Assembly (NCBI GenBank): GCA_002497295.1
Contig: DANO01000001.1
Span: 48,795-80,145 of the forward strand
Reading direction: 5' to 3'
Length of the DNA: 31,351 nt
DNA from: Euryarchaeota archaeon UBA171
Lineage (GTDB): Archaea > Thermoplasmatota > Poseidoniia > Poseidoniales > Thalassarchaeaceae
In this document: positions 24,989-31,351 of the stretch, piece by piece
Layout: each line of letters begins with the position of its first letter
Position numbering within the stretch: position 1 is the first letter of the stretch
Notes under the pieces: generated by a model
The model's database searches: none
What the model was told of the DNA's origin: nothing
The model's input: the letters and a program-made list of their open reading frames with translations, nothing else
Position numbers and translations under genes: made by a program

Positions 24989-25354
24989 TTACTCCATGTG
25001 TCGATTCAACCAATTGTCAAAGTAAGGCTTCGGAGCAGCTCCTGTGTGTTGATCAACGGGTTGCCCGTTGTGAAAAAGAACGAGGAATGGGATTCCCCTA
25101 ACTCCATATTGACCCGGAGTCAGTGGATTGGTGTCCGTGTTGACCTTCGCAATAGTGATTTCTCTCTCCTCGGCAATGGAATGCAGGACGGGTGAAATCA
25201 TTTTACATGGTCCGCACCAAGGCGCCCAGAAGTCTACTAATACCCATTCTGATTCTGAAATCACAGATTGAAAATTCGAGTCCGACGCTTCTAAGACTTG
25301 GCCCATTGGCTGAGATGTTGACTGTCTTATGTATGAATCCTTGCTGTGACCCAT
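24989..25354 (-). CDS. trxA: Thioredoxin
   Basis: A 121-residue thioredoxin. The active site WAPWCGPCK is at about residues 42-50, followed by NTDTNPLTPGQYGVRGIPFLVLF with the conserved cis-proline and GAAPKPYFDNWL. It reduces disulfides in cytoplasmic proteins. Start: ATG 25354 (MGHSKDSYIRQ) or ATG 25306 (MGQVLEASD, 105 residues, the usual length). An ATG at 25489 would run antisense through the start of the epimerase gene and adds unlike sequence. Divergent from rpe, convergent with the ATPase gene. Confidence 0.93.
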   Translation of the reverse strand: MGHSKDSYIRQSTSQPMGQVLEASDSNFQSVISESEWVLVDFWAPWCGPCKMISPVLHSIAEEREITIAKVNTDTNPLTPGQYGVRGIPFLVLFHNGQPVDQHTGAAPKPYFDNWLNRHME

Positions 25355-25406
25355 ATGGGTATTTCCTAATCTGAACCCCCCCAAGTGTTGAGAACCTCTT
25401 TGTTCA

Positions 25407-25412
25407 GAGGGG
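25407..25412 (+). promoter_or_regulatory. Ribosome binding site deciding the rpe start
   Basis: GAGGGG lies 9 bases before the ATG at 25422 but only 3 bases before a GTG at 25416 in the same frame. The spacing favours the ATG, which also gives the family N-terminus MQIAPSILTADF. Confidence 0.6.
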
Positions 25413-25421
25413 CATGTGGAC

Positions 25422-26093
25422 ATGCAGATCGCGCCGAGTATCTTGACTGCTGATTTCACACGTCTGGGCGAGGTCCTCGAAGAATCCATCGATGCGGGAA
25501 TAGATTGGATTCATCTTGATGTGATGGATGGAAATTGGGTGATAAATGAGACCATCACATTCGGGCCTGCAGTCGTACGGTCTGTAAGGGAAAGGGTGGG
25601 GCCGGACATCTTCGTTGATTGCCACCTCATGATCACGAATGCTGAGAGAACGTGGAAGCAGTACGCCGATGCAGGGGTAGACCTGATTATTGCACACATA
25701 GAGGCGGTCAATGATCCTGCAGGCCTCATTTCAGAAATAAGAGAATCTGGCACAATGGTTGGACTTGTTCTGAATCCGGATACAGAACCTGATTCGATAT
25801 TGCCTTATCTTTCTGAGTTGGATCTTGTGTTGGTGATGTCAGTCGTCCCAGGCAAAGGAGGCCAGTCATTCATGCCGGAAGTAGAAAGAAAAGTACGCTA
25901 TTTTAGAGCGGCGATAGATGAACAAATTTCCTCCGGAGGGAGAAAGACGAAGTTGATGATTGACGGAGGCATCAAGGCACACAACGCATCGATGGTAGCC
26001 TCATGGGGAGTGGATGTTGCAGTTGTCGGTAGCGGTTTGATAAATAACAAGGCCTCGATTTCAGAGAATATTTCTGAAATACGTTCAAAATAA
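25422..26093 (+). CDS. rpe: Ribulose-phosphate 3-epimerase
   Basis: A 223-residue TIM-barrel enzyme interconverting ribulose 5-phosphate and xylulose 5-phosphate in the pentose phosphate pathway. Seen: APSILTADFTRLGE, the metal ligands in WIHLDVMDGNWV and FVDCHLMI, the phosphate loop VVPGKGGQSFMP, KLMIDGGIKAHN and VVGSGL. No transketolase or other pentose phosphate gene is in the window. It heads the plus-strand run that continues with BolA after 48 bases. Confidence 0.95.
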   Translation: MQIAPSILTADFTRLGEVLEESIDAGIDWIHLDVMDGNWVINETITFGPAVVRSVRERVGPDIFVDCHLMITNAERTWKQYADAGVDLIIAHIEAVNDPAGLISEIRESGTMVGLVLNPDTEPDSILPYLSELDLVLVMSVVPGKGGQSFMPEVERKVRYFRAAIDEQISSGGRKTKLMIDGGIKAHNASMVASWGVDVAVVGSGLINNKASISENISEIRSK

Positions 26094-26130
26094 TCGATTT
26101 TCATCACAATAGTTCAAATCTGACTGGCTC

Positions 26131-26135
26131 AGGAG
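26131..26135 (+). promoter_or_regulatory. Ribosome binding site of the BolA gene
   Basis: AGGAG sits 6 bases before the ATG at 26142, a well-spaced Shine-Dalgarno site, supporting that start. Confidence 0.6.
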
Positions 26136-26141
26136 TCGCAT

Positions 26142-26474
26142 ATGCCCAGTGACGAATGGATGGAGGAGGAGATTCGGAAGATCGTCCCTGGCTCCGAGAT
26201 TCAAGTGAGCGACCTACATGGCACTGGGGATCATTTCCATGTCAGAGTTATCTCTGACTCTTTCGACGGCATGCTGCCTCTTGAGAGGCAACAACCGATC
26301 CTATCACATTTCATGCCTTACATCCAGAATGGAAGCGTACATGCGCTAGACTTGAAGTGCATGACTAAGAAGCAAGCAGAGGCCTCGGGCAATACAGTTT
26401 TCGATCCTCACGGCGAGGGAGAGAAGCAGTTTCTAGGAGTACATATACGCCGACCGAAGGAGGGTCGTTTATGA
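26142..26474 (+). CDS. bolA: BolA family protein
   Basis: A 110-residue BolA-like protein. The core DLHGTGDHFHVRVISDSFDG, PLERQQPILSHFMPY and the conserved His in VHALDLKCMTKKQAE are typical. In bacteria and eukaryotes BolA proteins form [2Fe-2S]-bridged complexes with CGFS monothiol glutaredoxins. Here the next gene encodes exactly such a glutaredoxin, with a 4-base ATGA overlap, which makes the partnership very likely. The C-terminal 25 residues (DPHGEGEKQFLGVHIRRPK) are longer than the minimal domain. Confidence 0.9.
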   Translation: MPSDEWMEEEIRKIVPGSEIQVSDLHGTGDHFHVRVISDSFDGMLPLERQQPILSHFMPYIQNGSVHALDLKCMTKKQAEASGNTVFDPHGEGEKQFLGVHIRRPKEGRL

Positions 26475-26803
26475 CCGGTTTTAATTGGACATCAGAAGAA
26501 TTGCAAGGAATAGTGGATAGCAACAAGATCGTACTCTTCATGAAAGGGACGCCCGAAGCGCCTCAGTGCGGTTTTAGCAACAGGGCCGCTTCAGTCGTAT
26601 CCCAGCTCGGTGTGCCTTTTGCTACTGTGAATGTACTTTCAGATCCACGAGCAAGAAATGCTCTCAGAGACTGGTCTGGTTTCCCAACGATGCCTCAGAT
26701 TTTCATCGGCGGTAAGTTGATTGGGGGATCAGACATAGCTTTCGAGCTCTTTGAAAGTGGAGAACTTCAAGCACTGGCTTCCAATGCGACGGCCGATGAG
26801 TAA
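26471..26803 (+). CDS. grxD: CGFS-type monothiol glutaredoxin
   Basis: A 110-residue Grx4/GrxD-type protein that carries or delivers [2Fe-2S] clusters using glutathione or another thiol. Seen: the KGTPEAPQCGFSNRA active-site block with a single functional Cys, the cis-Pro motif FPTMPQIFIGGKLIGGSDI and the C-terminal ELFESGEL. Start overlaps bolA (ATGA) and the stop overlaps the aquaporin start by 8 bases. Many archaea lack glutathione, so the cluster-coordinating thiol here is an open question. Confidence 0.94.
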   Translation: MTGFNWTSEELQGIVDSNKIVLFMKGTPEAPQCGFSNRAASVVSQLGVPFATVNVLSDPRARNALRDWSGFPTMPQIFIGGKLIGGSDIAFELFESGELQALASNATADE

Positions 26804-27434
26804 TTTCAGTACACGTGCCAAACTAACAACAGAGTTCATTGGGACACTGTTCCTGTCCCTTGCTGTCTGTACTGCAGCTGTGCTAGGCACTGCCGAGGCG
26901 CATGCTCCATTCGCAATAGCATCCACTCTTATGGTGATGATATATGCAGGGGGGCATATCTCAGGGGCGCACTACAATCCTGCTGTGACGGTCTCAATAT
27001 ACCTCAGAGGAGCGTGCGAGAAATCTGATCTGGCACCATATATAGCGACTCAATTGGCTGCTAGCACAATAGGCGCTCTTATTGCAGTGAACGTGCTTGT
27101 CCCTGAGAGTGACGTCGAACGGCTTGTTCTCGAAACAGGGCCCGCATTTACAGCAGAATTGCTGTTTACATTCGCACTTGCATACGTGATATTGAACGTT
27201 GCAACATCCGAAACGACGGAGGGCAATGGGTTCTATGGCGCTGCAATCGCTTTAGTTGTACTCGCAGGAGCTCTTTCGGTTGGATCTATCTCTGGAGCCT
27301 CGTTTAACCCAGCAGTGACGGTGGCGCTGATTGCTTCAGACGCTCTTAGTGTCGAGGACTCGTGGATACACTTCATCCCGCAACTGGTGGGAGGGTGTCT
27401 GGCAGCATTGGCATTCAAGGCCCAGCGTGTTTGA
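26796..27434 (+). CDS. MIP/aquaporin family channel
   Basis: A 212-residue membrane protein with six hydrophobic helices and the two half-helix motifs GAHYNPAVTVS and GASFNPAVTVAL. It would pass water or small neutral solutes. In most aquaporins the second motif is NPAR, with the Arg forming the selectivity filter; here it is NPAV, so the filter should be wider or less polar. The ATG at 26796 overlaps the glutaredoxin stop; an in-frame ATG at 26751 would add 15 polar residues before the first helix and is not needed. A role in osmotic or solute transport is inferred. Confidence 0.9.
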   Translation: MSNFSTRAKLTTEFIGTLFLSLAVCTAAVLGTAEAHAPFAIASTLMVMIYAGGHISGAHYNPAVTVSIYLRGACEKSDLAPYIATQLAASTIGALIAVNVLVPESDVERLVLETGPAFTAELLFTFALAYVILNVATSETTEGNGFYGAAIALVVLAGALSVGSISGASFNPAVTVALIASDALSVEDSWIHFIPQLVGGCLAALAFKAQRV

Positions 27435-27494
27435 ATTGTGCTATCGAACGAGATGATAGGGAGAAGGATTTCAAACACTGGTCTGGAATAACCA

Positions 27495-28418
27495 ATGGTG
27501 ACGGAGGGTTATTCAGTCAGGAGTTTAATGGGGATTGCATTGGCCGGTGCGACTGCGATTTCGTTTGCACCGATGCTATACGCCATCTCAGGGGAAGGTC
27601 CACTGACTGGTGCATTCTTCAGAATGTTGTATGCAATTCCTGTACTTTGGTTAATGTCGGTTATTTGGGGCGGGGCCGATGAAAGAAAAGGACAAGGGAA
27701 ATTGATAGCTTTTGGTGCAGGGCTCGTATTGGCGTTTGATTTCATTTCATACCATAGTGCAATTGACTGGGTTGGTACCGGAATTGCGACCCTCATAGGC
27801 AATTCACAGGTGATAATCGTCACATTATTGAGTTGGTGGTTGTTAGGAGAGCGCCCCAATAAAGCGATTATGATCGCTCTTCCAATAGTAGTACTAGGGC
27901 TTCTATTCATCTCAGGCATATGGGATGATTCCCCATATGGGGAAAAGCCGAAAATGGGAGTTATAGCAGGTGTTTTCACCGCGTTTTTCTATTCGGCCTT
28001 TCTAATCATTTACAGATATGCGAACAAATCCCTAGCTCCTGCTACAAAGCTTCAATTTGAAGCAACTGCAGGTGGCGCATTTGGTCTTCTGGTCTTGGGC
28101 TTACTGCCTCTTAATTCGTTAAATATAGAGCCGATTTCGTTTCAACCAACCTTTCCAGCTCATGCTTGGCTACTTCTTCTAGCGGTCATGTGCCAATGTA
28201 TTGGCTGGGTTGCTATCACCTACGCACTTCCTCGTCTTCCAGCAGCACATACCTCGTTCGCGATTCTGCTTCAGCCAGTTTTGACGATCGTCTGGGGGAT
28301 AGTGCTGCTGGGGGAGGACCCCTCGTCACAACAAACAATCGGGATGTTTCTGATCCTGATGGCAGTAATTGGTGTGACTTTGAAGGGTGCTGTCGAGGCT
28401 ACCGCCACCGATTTTTGA
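27495..28418 (+). CDS. EamA/DMT superfamily transporter
   Basis: A 307-residue membrane protein of about ten hydrophobic helices in two EamA repeats (roughly residues 10-140 and 155-300). Typical features are FFRMLYAIPVLWL, the end of repeat one LLSWWLLGERPNKAIMIALP, and the matching second-repeat AILLQPVLTIVWGIVLLGEDPSSQQTIG. Members export metabolites or amino acids; the substrate cannot be read from sequence. ATG at 27495, 60 bases after the aquaporin stop, without a clear ribosome site. Confidence 0.9.
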   Translation: MVTEGYSVRSLMGIALAGATAISFAPMLYAISGEGPLTGAFFRMLYAIPVLWLMSVIWGGADERKGQGKLIAFGAGLVLAFDFISYHSAIDWVGTGIATLIGNSQVIIVTLLSWWLLGERPNKAIMIALPIVVLGLLFISGIWDDSPYGEKPKMGVIAGVFTAFFYSAFLIIYRYANKSLAPATKLQFEATAGGAFGLLVLGLLPLNSLNIEPISFQPTFPAHAWLLLLAVMCQCIGWVAITYALPRLPAAHTSFAILLQPVLTIVWGIVLLGEDPSSQQTIGMFLILMAVIGVTLKGAVEATATDF

Positions 28419-28421
28419 AGT

Positions 28422-28485
28422 GTACAGGGCAGAGACACAAGCGAGGGGATGGGATGCACTCAGCGAGAACCTCAGTTCCCTGTAC
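28422..28485. repeat. Inverted repeat between convergent genes
   Basis: GTACAGGG (28422-28429) and its exact complement CCCTGTAC (28478-28485) are 48 bases apart in the gap between the convergent EamA and map genes. The pair could close a stem-loop in either transcript and act as a two-way 3' end. There are no tRNA features inside it. Confidence 0.35.
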
Positions 28486-28553
28486 GATTTGACTAAGAAG
28501 TTCAAGCCTTGATAACTCTTGTGAATGACCACAGCAGTGGATTGAGCCCATTT

Positions 28554-29564
28554 TCATTCGACTGTGAGTACTTCTGGACCGCCTTCAGTCATCCACACAG
28601 TATGCTCGAACTGTGCTACTGGGCCCTTGTCTACACATCTAAGTGCTGAGTAAGATTCCAAGAATCTGATGCTTGTGAGTTTCTTAATCAGCGAATTCCA
28701 CTTCCTTCTGATGGATTCTGGCTCTTCTCCTGGAAATGGCTTCTCGAGGAGGGAGTAGGCCCATCTCTCTGCAAAGGGAAGGGTAGAATACCTCTCTTCG
28801 ATGTATCTCGCCATTGTAGCACCAAGCGGCTTGAGTTTTTTCTTTGCTACTGCCCGACGGACGGTTATGTTGCCCGTGACTCGATGGATGTTGGAAGACG
28901 TAGCAGGAGGTATATCTTCGATCTTACCGCTTTTTCCAGTGGTGTTGAAAGGTTCGATGGCATAGAACGCATCAACCTCTGGGCCACCTTTGAACGACTG
29001 GTTTGATTCCCCACAATCGAAGGAAGGGACGGAGACCCCCGCATGCAAATTCCAGCGTTCTAGCTGGTGACCGCAGAGATTTGTAATGGATTGGAAACCC
29101 GCATCTGTGTGAACCTGTTCTGCTGCTGCGCCTACCTGCGCCCATGTGCCACCGGGCACCATCGCTTCGATGGAAGCATCTCTCGCTTCGCGCGCTGCGC
29201 GAATTTGGTCTGTGTGCTTACCACCGCCTCCGACTTCAACGGTTAGTGCGTTGTCCGCGAGTGCGCCTTTGATGTGGACTCCCACGTCCAGCTTTACCAA
29301 ATCACCTTTCTCAAATATCATTTCACCCTCGAAGCCTTCGGGTTTCGAGAGCATGGAATTCGTGGTGTAGTGGGCTGCGATGTCATTGACCGAAATAGTC
29401 ACGGGGAATGCTGGTGTACCGCCGTGGCGTCGGATGAATCTCTCTGCTGAATCGATTAAATCGTCCCATGACTTGCCGGCTACGATTTCTCCTTTGATCC
29501 CCTCTACGGTTCTTCGTGCCACGTGTCCAGCATCTTTCCAGAATTTCAAATTAGATTCTTCCAT
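28554..29564 (-). CDS. map: Methionine aminopeptidase, type II
   Basis: A 336-residue MetAP2 that removes the initiator methionine from nascent proteins. Metal ligands are Asp93 (KLDVGVH), Asp104 (ALADNAL), His166 (NLCGHQLERWNLHAG), Glu204 (YAIEPFNTTG) and Glu320 (VAQFEHTVW); His65 (NDIAAHYT) is the substrate histidine. The insertion near the C-terminal region (about 240-305, helical) marks type II. It is some 40 residues longer than usual archaeal enzymes. The ATG at 29564 overlaps the TsaC-like stop by 19 bases, so co-expression is likely. Confidence 0.95.
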   Translation of the reverse strand: MEESNLKFWKDAGHVARRTVEGIKGEIVAGKSWDDLIDSAERFIRRHGGTPAFPVTISVNDIAAHYTTNSMLSKPEGFEGEMIFEKGDLVKLDVGVHIKGALADNALTVEVGGGGKHTDQIRAAREARDASIEAMVPGGTWAQVGAAAEQVHTDAGFQSITNLCGHQLERWNLHAGVSVPSFDCGESNQSFKGGPEVDAFYAIEPFNTTGKSGKIEDIPPATSSNIHRVTGNITVRRAVAKKKLKPLGATMARYIEERYSTLPFAERWAYSLLEKPFPGEEPESIRRKWNSLIKKLTSIRFLESYSALRCVDKGPVAQFEHTVWMTEGGPEVLTVE

Positions 29565-30157
29565 GCACTCATTACCTCTCTAATTGGGATTATTCCTTCT
29601 CTCAGAATCTTGGGCGCGCGAGACGCATTCAGCCCAATCTGTAGGGGCCATGATATCAAAGTACTGGGAAGACCGCCCGGACAGATGGCATCAATCCAAT
29701 CGATTCCAGCATCGCGGCCGCCCAATTCTAGAGCAGCTCCAGAGCATGATGTAAGCGGATCTGTTCCAGACATATTTGCACTGGTGGCTGATAATGGCCC
29801 TGTCTGTCTCACCAATTCTCGGGCTATTGGGTGGTCAAGTATCCTGACTGCGACCCCTTGAGTGCCGAGTCTCGGATCTAATTCTATTTTTGCAGGCAGA
29901 AGGACGGTGATAGTGCCTCTTTCGAAAGATGATAGGAATGATCCAAGATTGGTTGGGATAGTAACGTAATCAGATGCCTGCTCTAAACTAATGGCCCCGA
30001 TTGAAACCGGTTTATTGTGGCTTCTTTTTTTGGTTCTGAATAGTGAGTTGAGATTTTTAGTCGAAGGCAGACAGCCCAGAGCGGGTTGGGTGGTTGTAGG
30101 GTAAACACACAAACCTCCAGAGAGAATCCAGTCAACCTGGTCTCGCACCATATTCAC
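29546..30157 (-). CDS. TsaC/YrdC-type threonylcarbamoyl-AMP synthase
   Basis: A 203-residue YrdC-domain protein, which makes threonylcarbamoyl-AMP for the t6A modification of ANN-decoding tRNAs. Seen: the KKRSHNKPVSIG nucleotide-binding block, GTITVLLPAK, VAVRILDHPIARELV and GPLSATSANMSGTDP. The usual N-terminal YPTDTVYGLG block is altered to YPTTTQPALG. It lacks the C-terminal Sua5 domain common in archaeal versions. The GTG at 30157 forms a 4-base GTGA overlap with the upstream gene; ATG 30151 is an alternative. Works in the same pathway as Pcc1 at 5969. Confidence 0.85.
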   Translation of the reverse strand: MNMVRDQVDWILSGGLCVYPTTTQPALGCLPSTKNLNSLFRTKKRSHNKPVSIGAISLEQASDYVTIPTNLGSFLSSFERGTITVLLPAKIELDPRLGTQGVAVRILDHPIARELVRQTGPLSATSANMSGTDPLTSCSGAALELGGRDAGIDWIDAICPGGLPSTLISWPLQIGLNASRAPKILREGIIPIREVMSAWKNLI

Positions 30158-30735
30158 CTCAAATGACGTCTAAGTGCCGGGGGAAGGGAGTTCGAGATTA
30201 CGACTATTGATCCGATGTTTCGATCTAGATTTGACTGGTGGGTGTGTCTTTGCCTGATTCTCTGTATCTCATAGGCCGCGTGGTATATGTTGAACAACGG
30301 TATCAAGAACAATAGTTTGCCCCTACTTCTTTCGTCCCACATGGAACTCGTCATTTCGGATCCATCTTCAGCCACTATTGCCAGTGAGAACATCCTTTGG
30401 CCTAGTGATCTTGAAAATACCACCCCGGTCAAACGAAAATATAGCCATGTAGAGGCTGTTAGGATTATCACCATCGCAATCCAGTAGTGAAAACTTAGAC
30501 TCAGCAGCAAATCAGGGTTCCAAATGTTCACAATTCTTCCTCTTGTGATTACGATAAGTACCGCAGATAATAGAGTCATGTCGATGATTAGCGCAGCGGA
30601 TCGTCTCGATGCGCTTGCTAATATGACTCCCTCAGGCATGGGCCAAGCTGATTTTTCTTGCTTGGCTACGGCCTCTCGGGCGAGGTTGAATCCCCCGCTG
30701 TGTATGGATATGGGACTCGAGTGGTCTTGTGTCAC
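30154..30735 (-). CDS. RDD family membrane protein
   Basis: A 193-residue protein with an RDD-like domain: RRSAALIIDMTLLSAVLIV (the Arg and Asp of the name), two further hydrophobic segments, and FSRSLGQRMFSLAIVAEDGSEMT. Three transmembrane helices fit (about 46-64, 82-103 and a weaker one near 140). Function unknown in most members. GTG at 30735 or ATG 30639 (MPEGVILASAS) could be the start; the first 32 residues are polar and not needed for the domain. Overlaps the TsaC-like gene by 4 bases. Confidence 0.75.
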   Translation of the reverse strand: MTQDHSSPISIHSGGFNLAREAVAKQEKSAWPMPEGVILASASRRSAALIIDMTLLSAVLIVITRGRIVNIWNPDLLLSLSFHYWIAMVIILTASTWLYFRLTGVVFSRSLGQRMFSLAIVAEDGSEMTSSMWDERSRGKLLFLIPLFNIYHAAYEIQRIRQRHTHQSNLDRNIGSIVVISNSLPPALRRHLR

Positions 30736-30851
30736 GGGTCATGTGACATGGTTCAGATGTCTGAAGGTTTGGTTTGTATCAGACGTTGGCAAACCGTAAC
30801 GAGGATGAACAGAGATTAAACCCATATCAATGCAGGTTCTGTCCGCTGAGC

Positions 30852-31351
30852 ATGTTTTTCGGGTGGGGTAAGCGTTCGAAGGACCTAGTCGAGTGTCCAC
30901 TTTGTCAACAGTCAAACAATGCTGAAGAAATGACGTGTAAACGGTGTGGTTACCAATTGGGGCGTTCTGGAAATCAACAGATCGTTCAGGATGTACAGGG
31001 ACAAGCAAGCGATCTTTTCACAGCGCTAATGGATGAGGCTGAAGAAGAAGTCGGCGAGGGGCCCACTGTTGACTGGAGCCAATCCACATTCACAATGGAT
31101 GACGTGACCATTGAAGTTTCACAGTATGATGATGATGATGAAGTCGAGTTGTCCACAGCGCCCAGTTTCGCTACGCAATTCGAGGATATGCCGGATGAGG
31201 CGAAGACCGTCCTGCCGTCGAATGTTGAATCACATGTGAAAGGGGAGGGTATGCATGGTAGTCCCGATGAGTATGAAGAGTTGCCCGCGGTAGAGGCCGT
31301 CCCAGAAGACGATTTCCCATTAGCAGCGGCCGTCCCGGATGAGGACCTCCC
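30852..31351 (+). CDS. Zinc-ribbon protein with acidic tail (partial, runs off the window)
   Basis: An open frame from ATG 30852 to the window end, at least 166 residues. After MFFGWGKRSKDL come VECPLCQQSN and TCKRCGYQLG, two CxxC pairs forming a zinc ribbon, then a long acidic, low-complexity region including QYDDDDEVEL. Near the end an 11-residue unit (AVPEDDFPLAA, then AVPDEDLP) begins to repeat. The frame stays open upstream to 30765 with TTG codons at 30774 and 30786, and this extension encodes another CRFC pair, so a longer N-terminus is possible. Family not recognised; divergent from the RDD gene. Confidence 0.7.
   Translation, partial: MFFGWGKRSKDLVECPLCQQSNNAEEMTCKRCGYQLGRSGNQQIVQDVQGQASDLFTALMDEAEEEVGEGPTVDWSQSTFTMDDVTIEVSQYDDDDEVELSTAPSFATQFEDMPDEAKTVLPSNVESHVKGEGMHGSPDEYEELPAVEAVPEDDFPLAAAVPDEDL

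Noticed and set aside
25355..25489. Longer thioredoxin start at 25489
   Set aside because: It runs antisense through the epimerase start and adds 45 residues unlike thioredoxin.
1..31351. tRNA, rRNA, CRISPR, insertion sequence or prophage features
   Set aside because: No T-arm/acceptor pairs of a tRNA, no spaced direct repeats, and no transposase, integrase or phage-like reading frame were recognised.

Overview
The window looks like a chromosomal segment of a marine planktonic euryarchaeon, most likely Marine Group II (Candidatus Poseidoniales) or a close Thermoplasmatota relative. The archaeal evidence is the large subunit of the D-family DNA polymerase (DP2), the primase large subunit PriL, the Nre repair protein, an MptE-type pterin pyrophosphokinase, archaeal 4-phosphopantoate--beta-alanine ligase, a Pcc1-like KEOPS subunit, a DUF373 membrane protein and a type II methionine aminopeptidase. 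These sit among genes more typical of bacteria (GcvH, a BolA/CGFS-glutaredoxin pair, an aquaporin, class II fumarase, M32 carboxypeptidase), a mixture common in these archaea. The lineage is inferred from gene content only.

Layout. 28-2733 (minus): RNase HI, GcvH, a small membrane protein, a THEP1-like NTPase, a possible 45-residue ORF and an unknown protein, probably one transcription unit. 2835-4019 (plus): an isocitrate/isopropylmalate-type dehydrogenase. 4016-6208 (minus): phosphopantoate ligase and NadC with an ATGA overlap, a 29-residue membrane microprotein ORF, and Pcc1. 6291-7943 (plus): an ABC-F ATPase. 7947-11527 (minus): Nre, DUF373 protein and PriL. 11580-12320 (plus): MptE. 12313-16233 (minus): PolD large subunit. 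16347-17863 (plus): PyrE, a CsaA-like tRNA-binding-fold protein and a cyclophilin. 17920-19512 (plus): a class II fumarase carrying an N-terminal ribbon-helix-helix domain. 19513-20294: the only long gene-free stretch, full of inverted repeats and probably a large structured RNA read from the minus strand. 20295-23360 (minus): a beta-propeller protein, M32 carboxypeptidase and a ferritin-like protein. 23472-24965 (plus): a winged-helix/STAND ATPase. 24989-25354 (minus): thioredoxin. 25422-28418 (plus): ribulose-phosphate epimerase, BolA, monothiol glutaredoxin, aquaporin and an EamA transporter. 28554-30735 (minus): MetAP, a TsaC/YrdC protein and an RDD membrane protein. From 30852 (plus): a zinc-ribbon protein that runs off the window.

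Themes. One is replication and repair (PolD DP2, PriL, Nre, RNase HI); both DP2 and Nre end in PCNA-binding-like tails. A second is cofactor synthesis (NadC, phosphopantoate ligase, MptE). A third is tRNA t6A modification (Pcc1 and TsaC-like). A fourth is iron-sulfur/redox handling (BolA, Grx, Trx, ferritin-like). The most unusual items are the DNA-binding-domain/fumarase fusion with a perfect AT-rich inverted repeat just upstream, and the roughly 680-base structured intergenic region. No CRISPR array, tRNA, rRNA, insertion sequence or phage gene was recognised.
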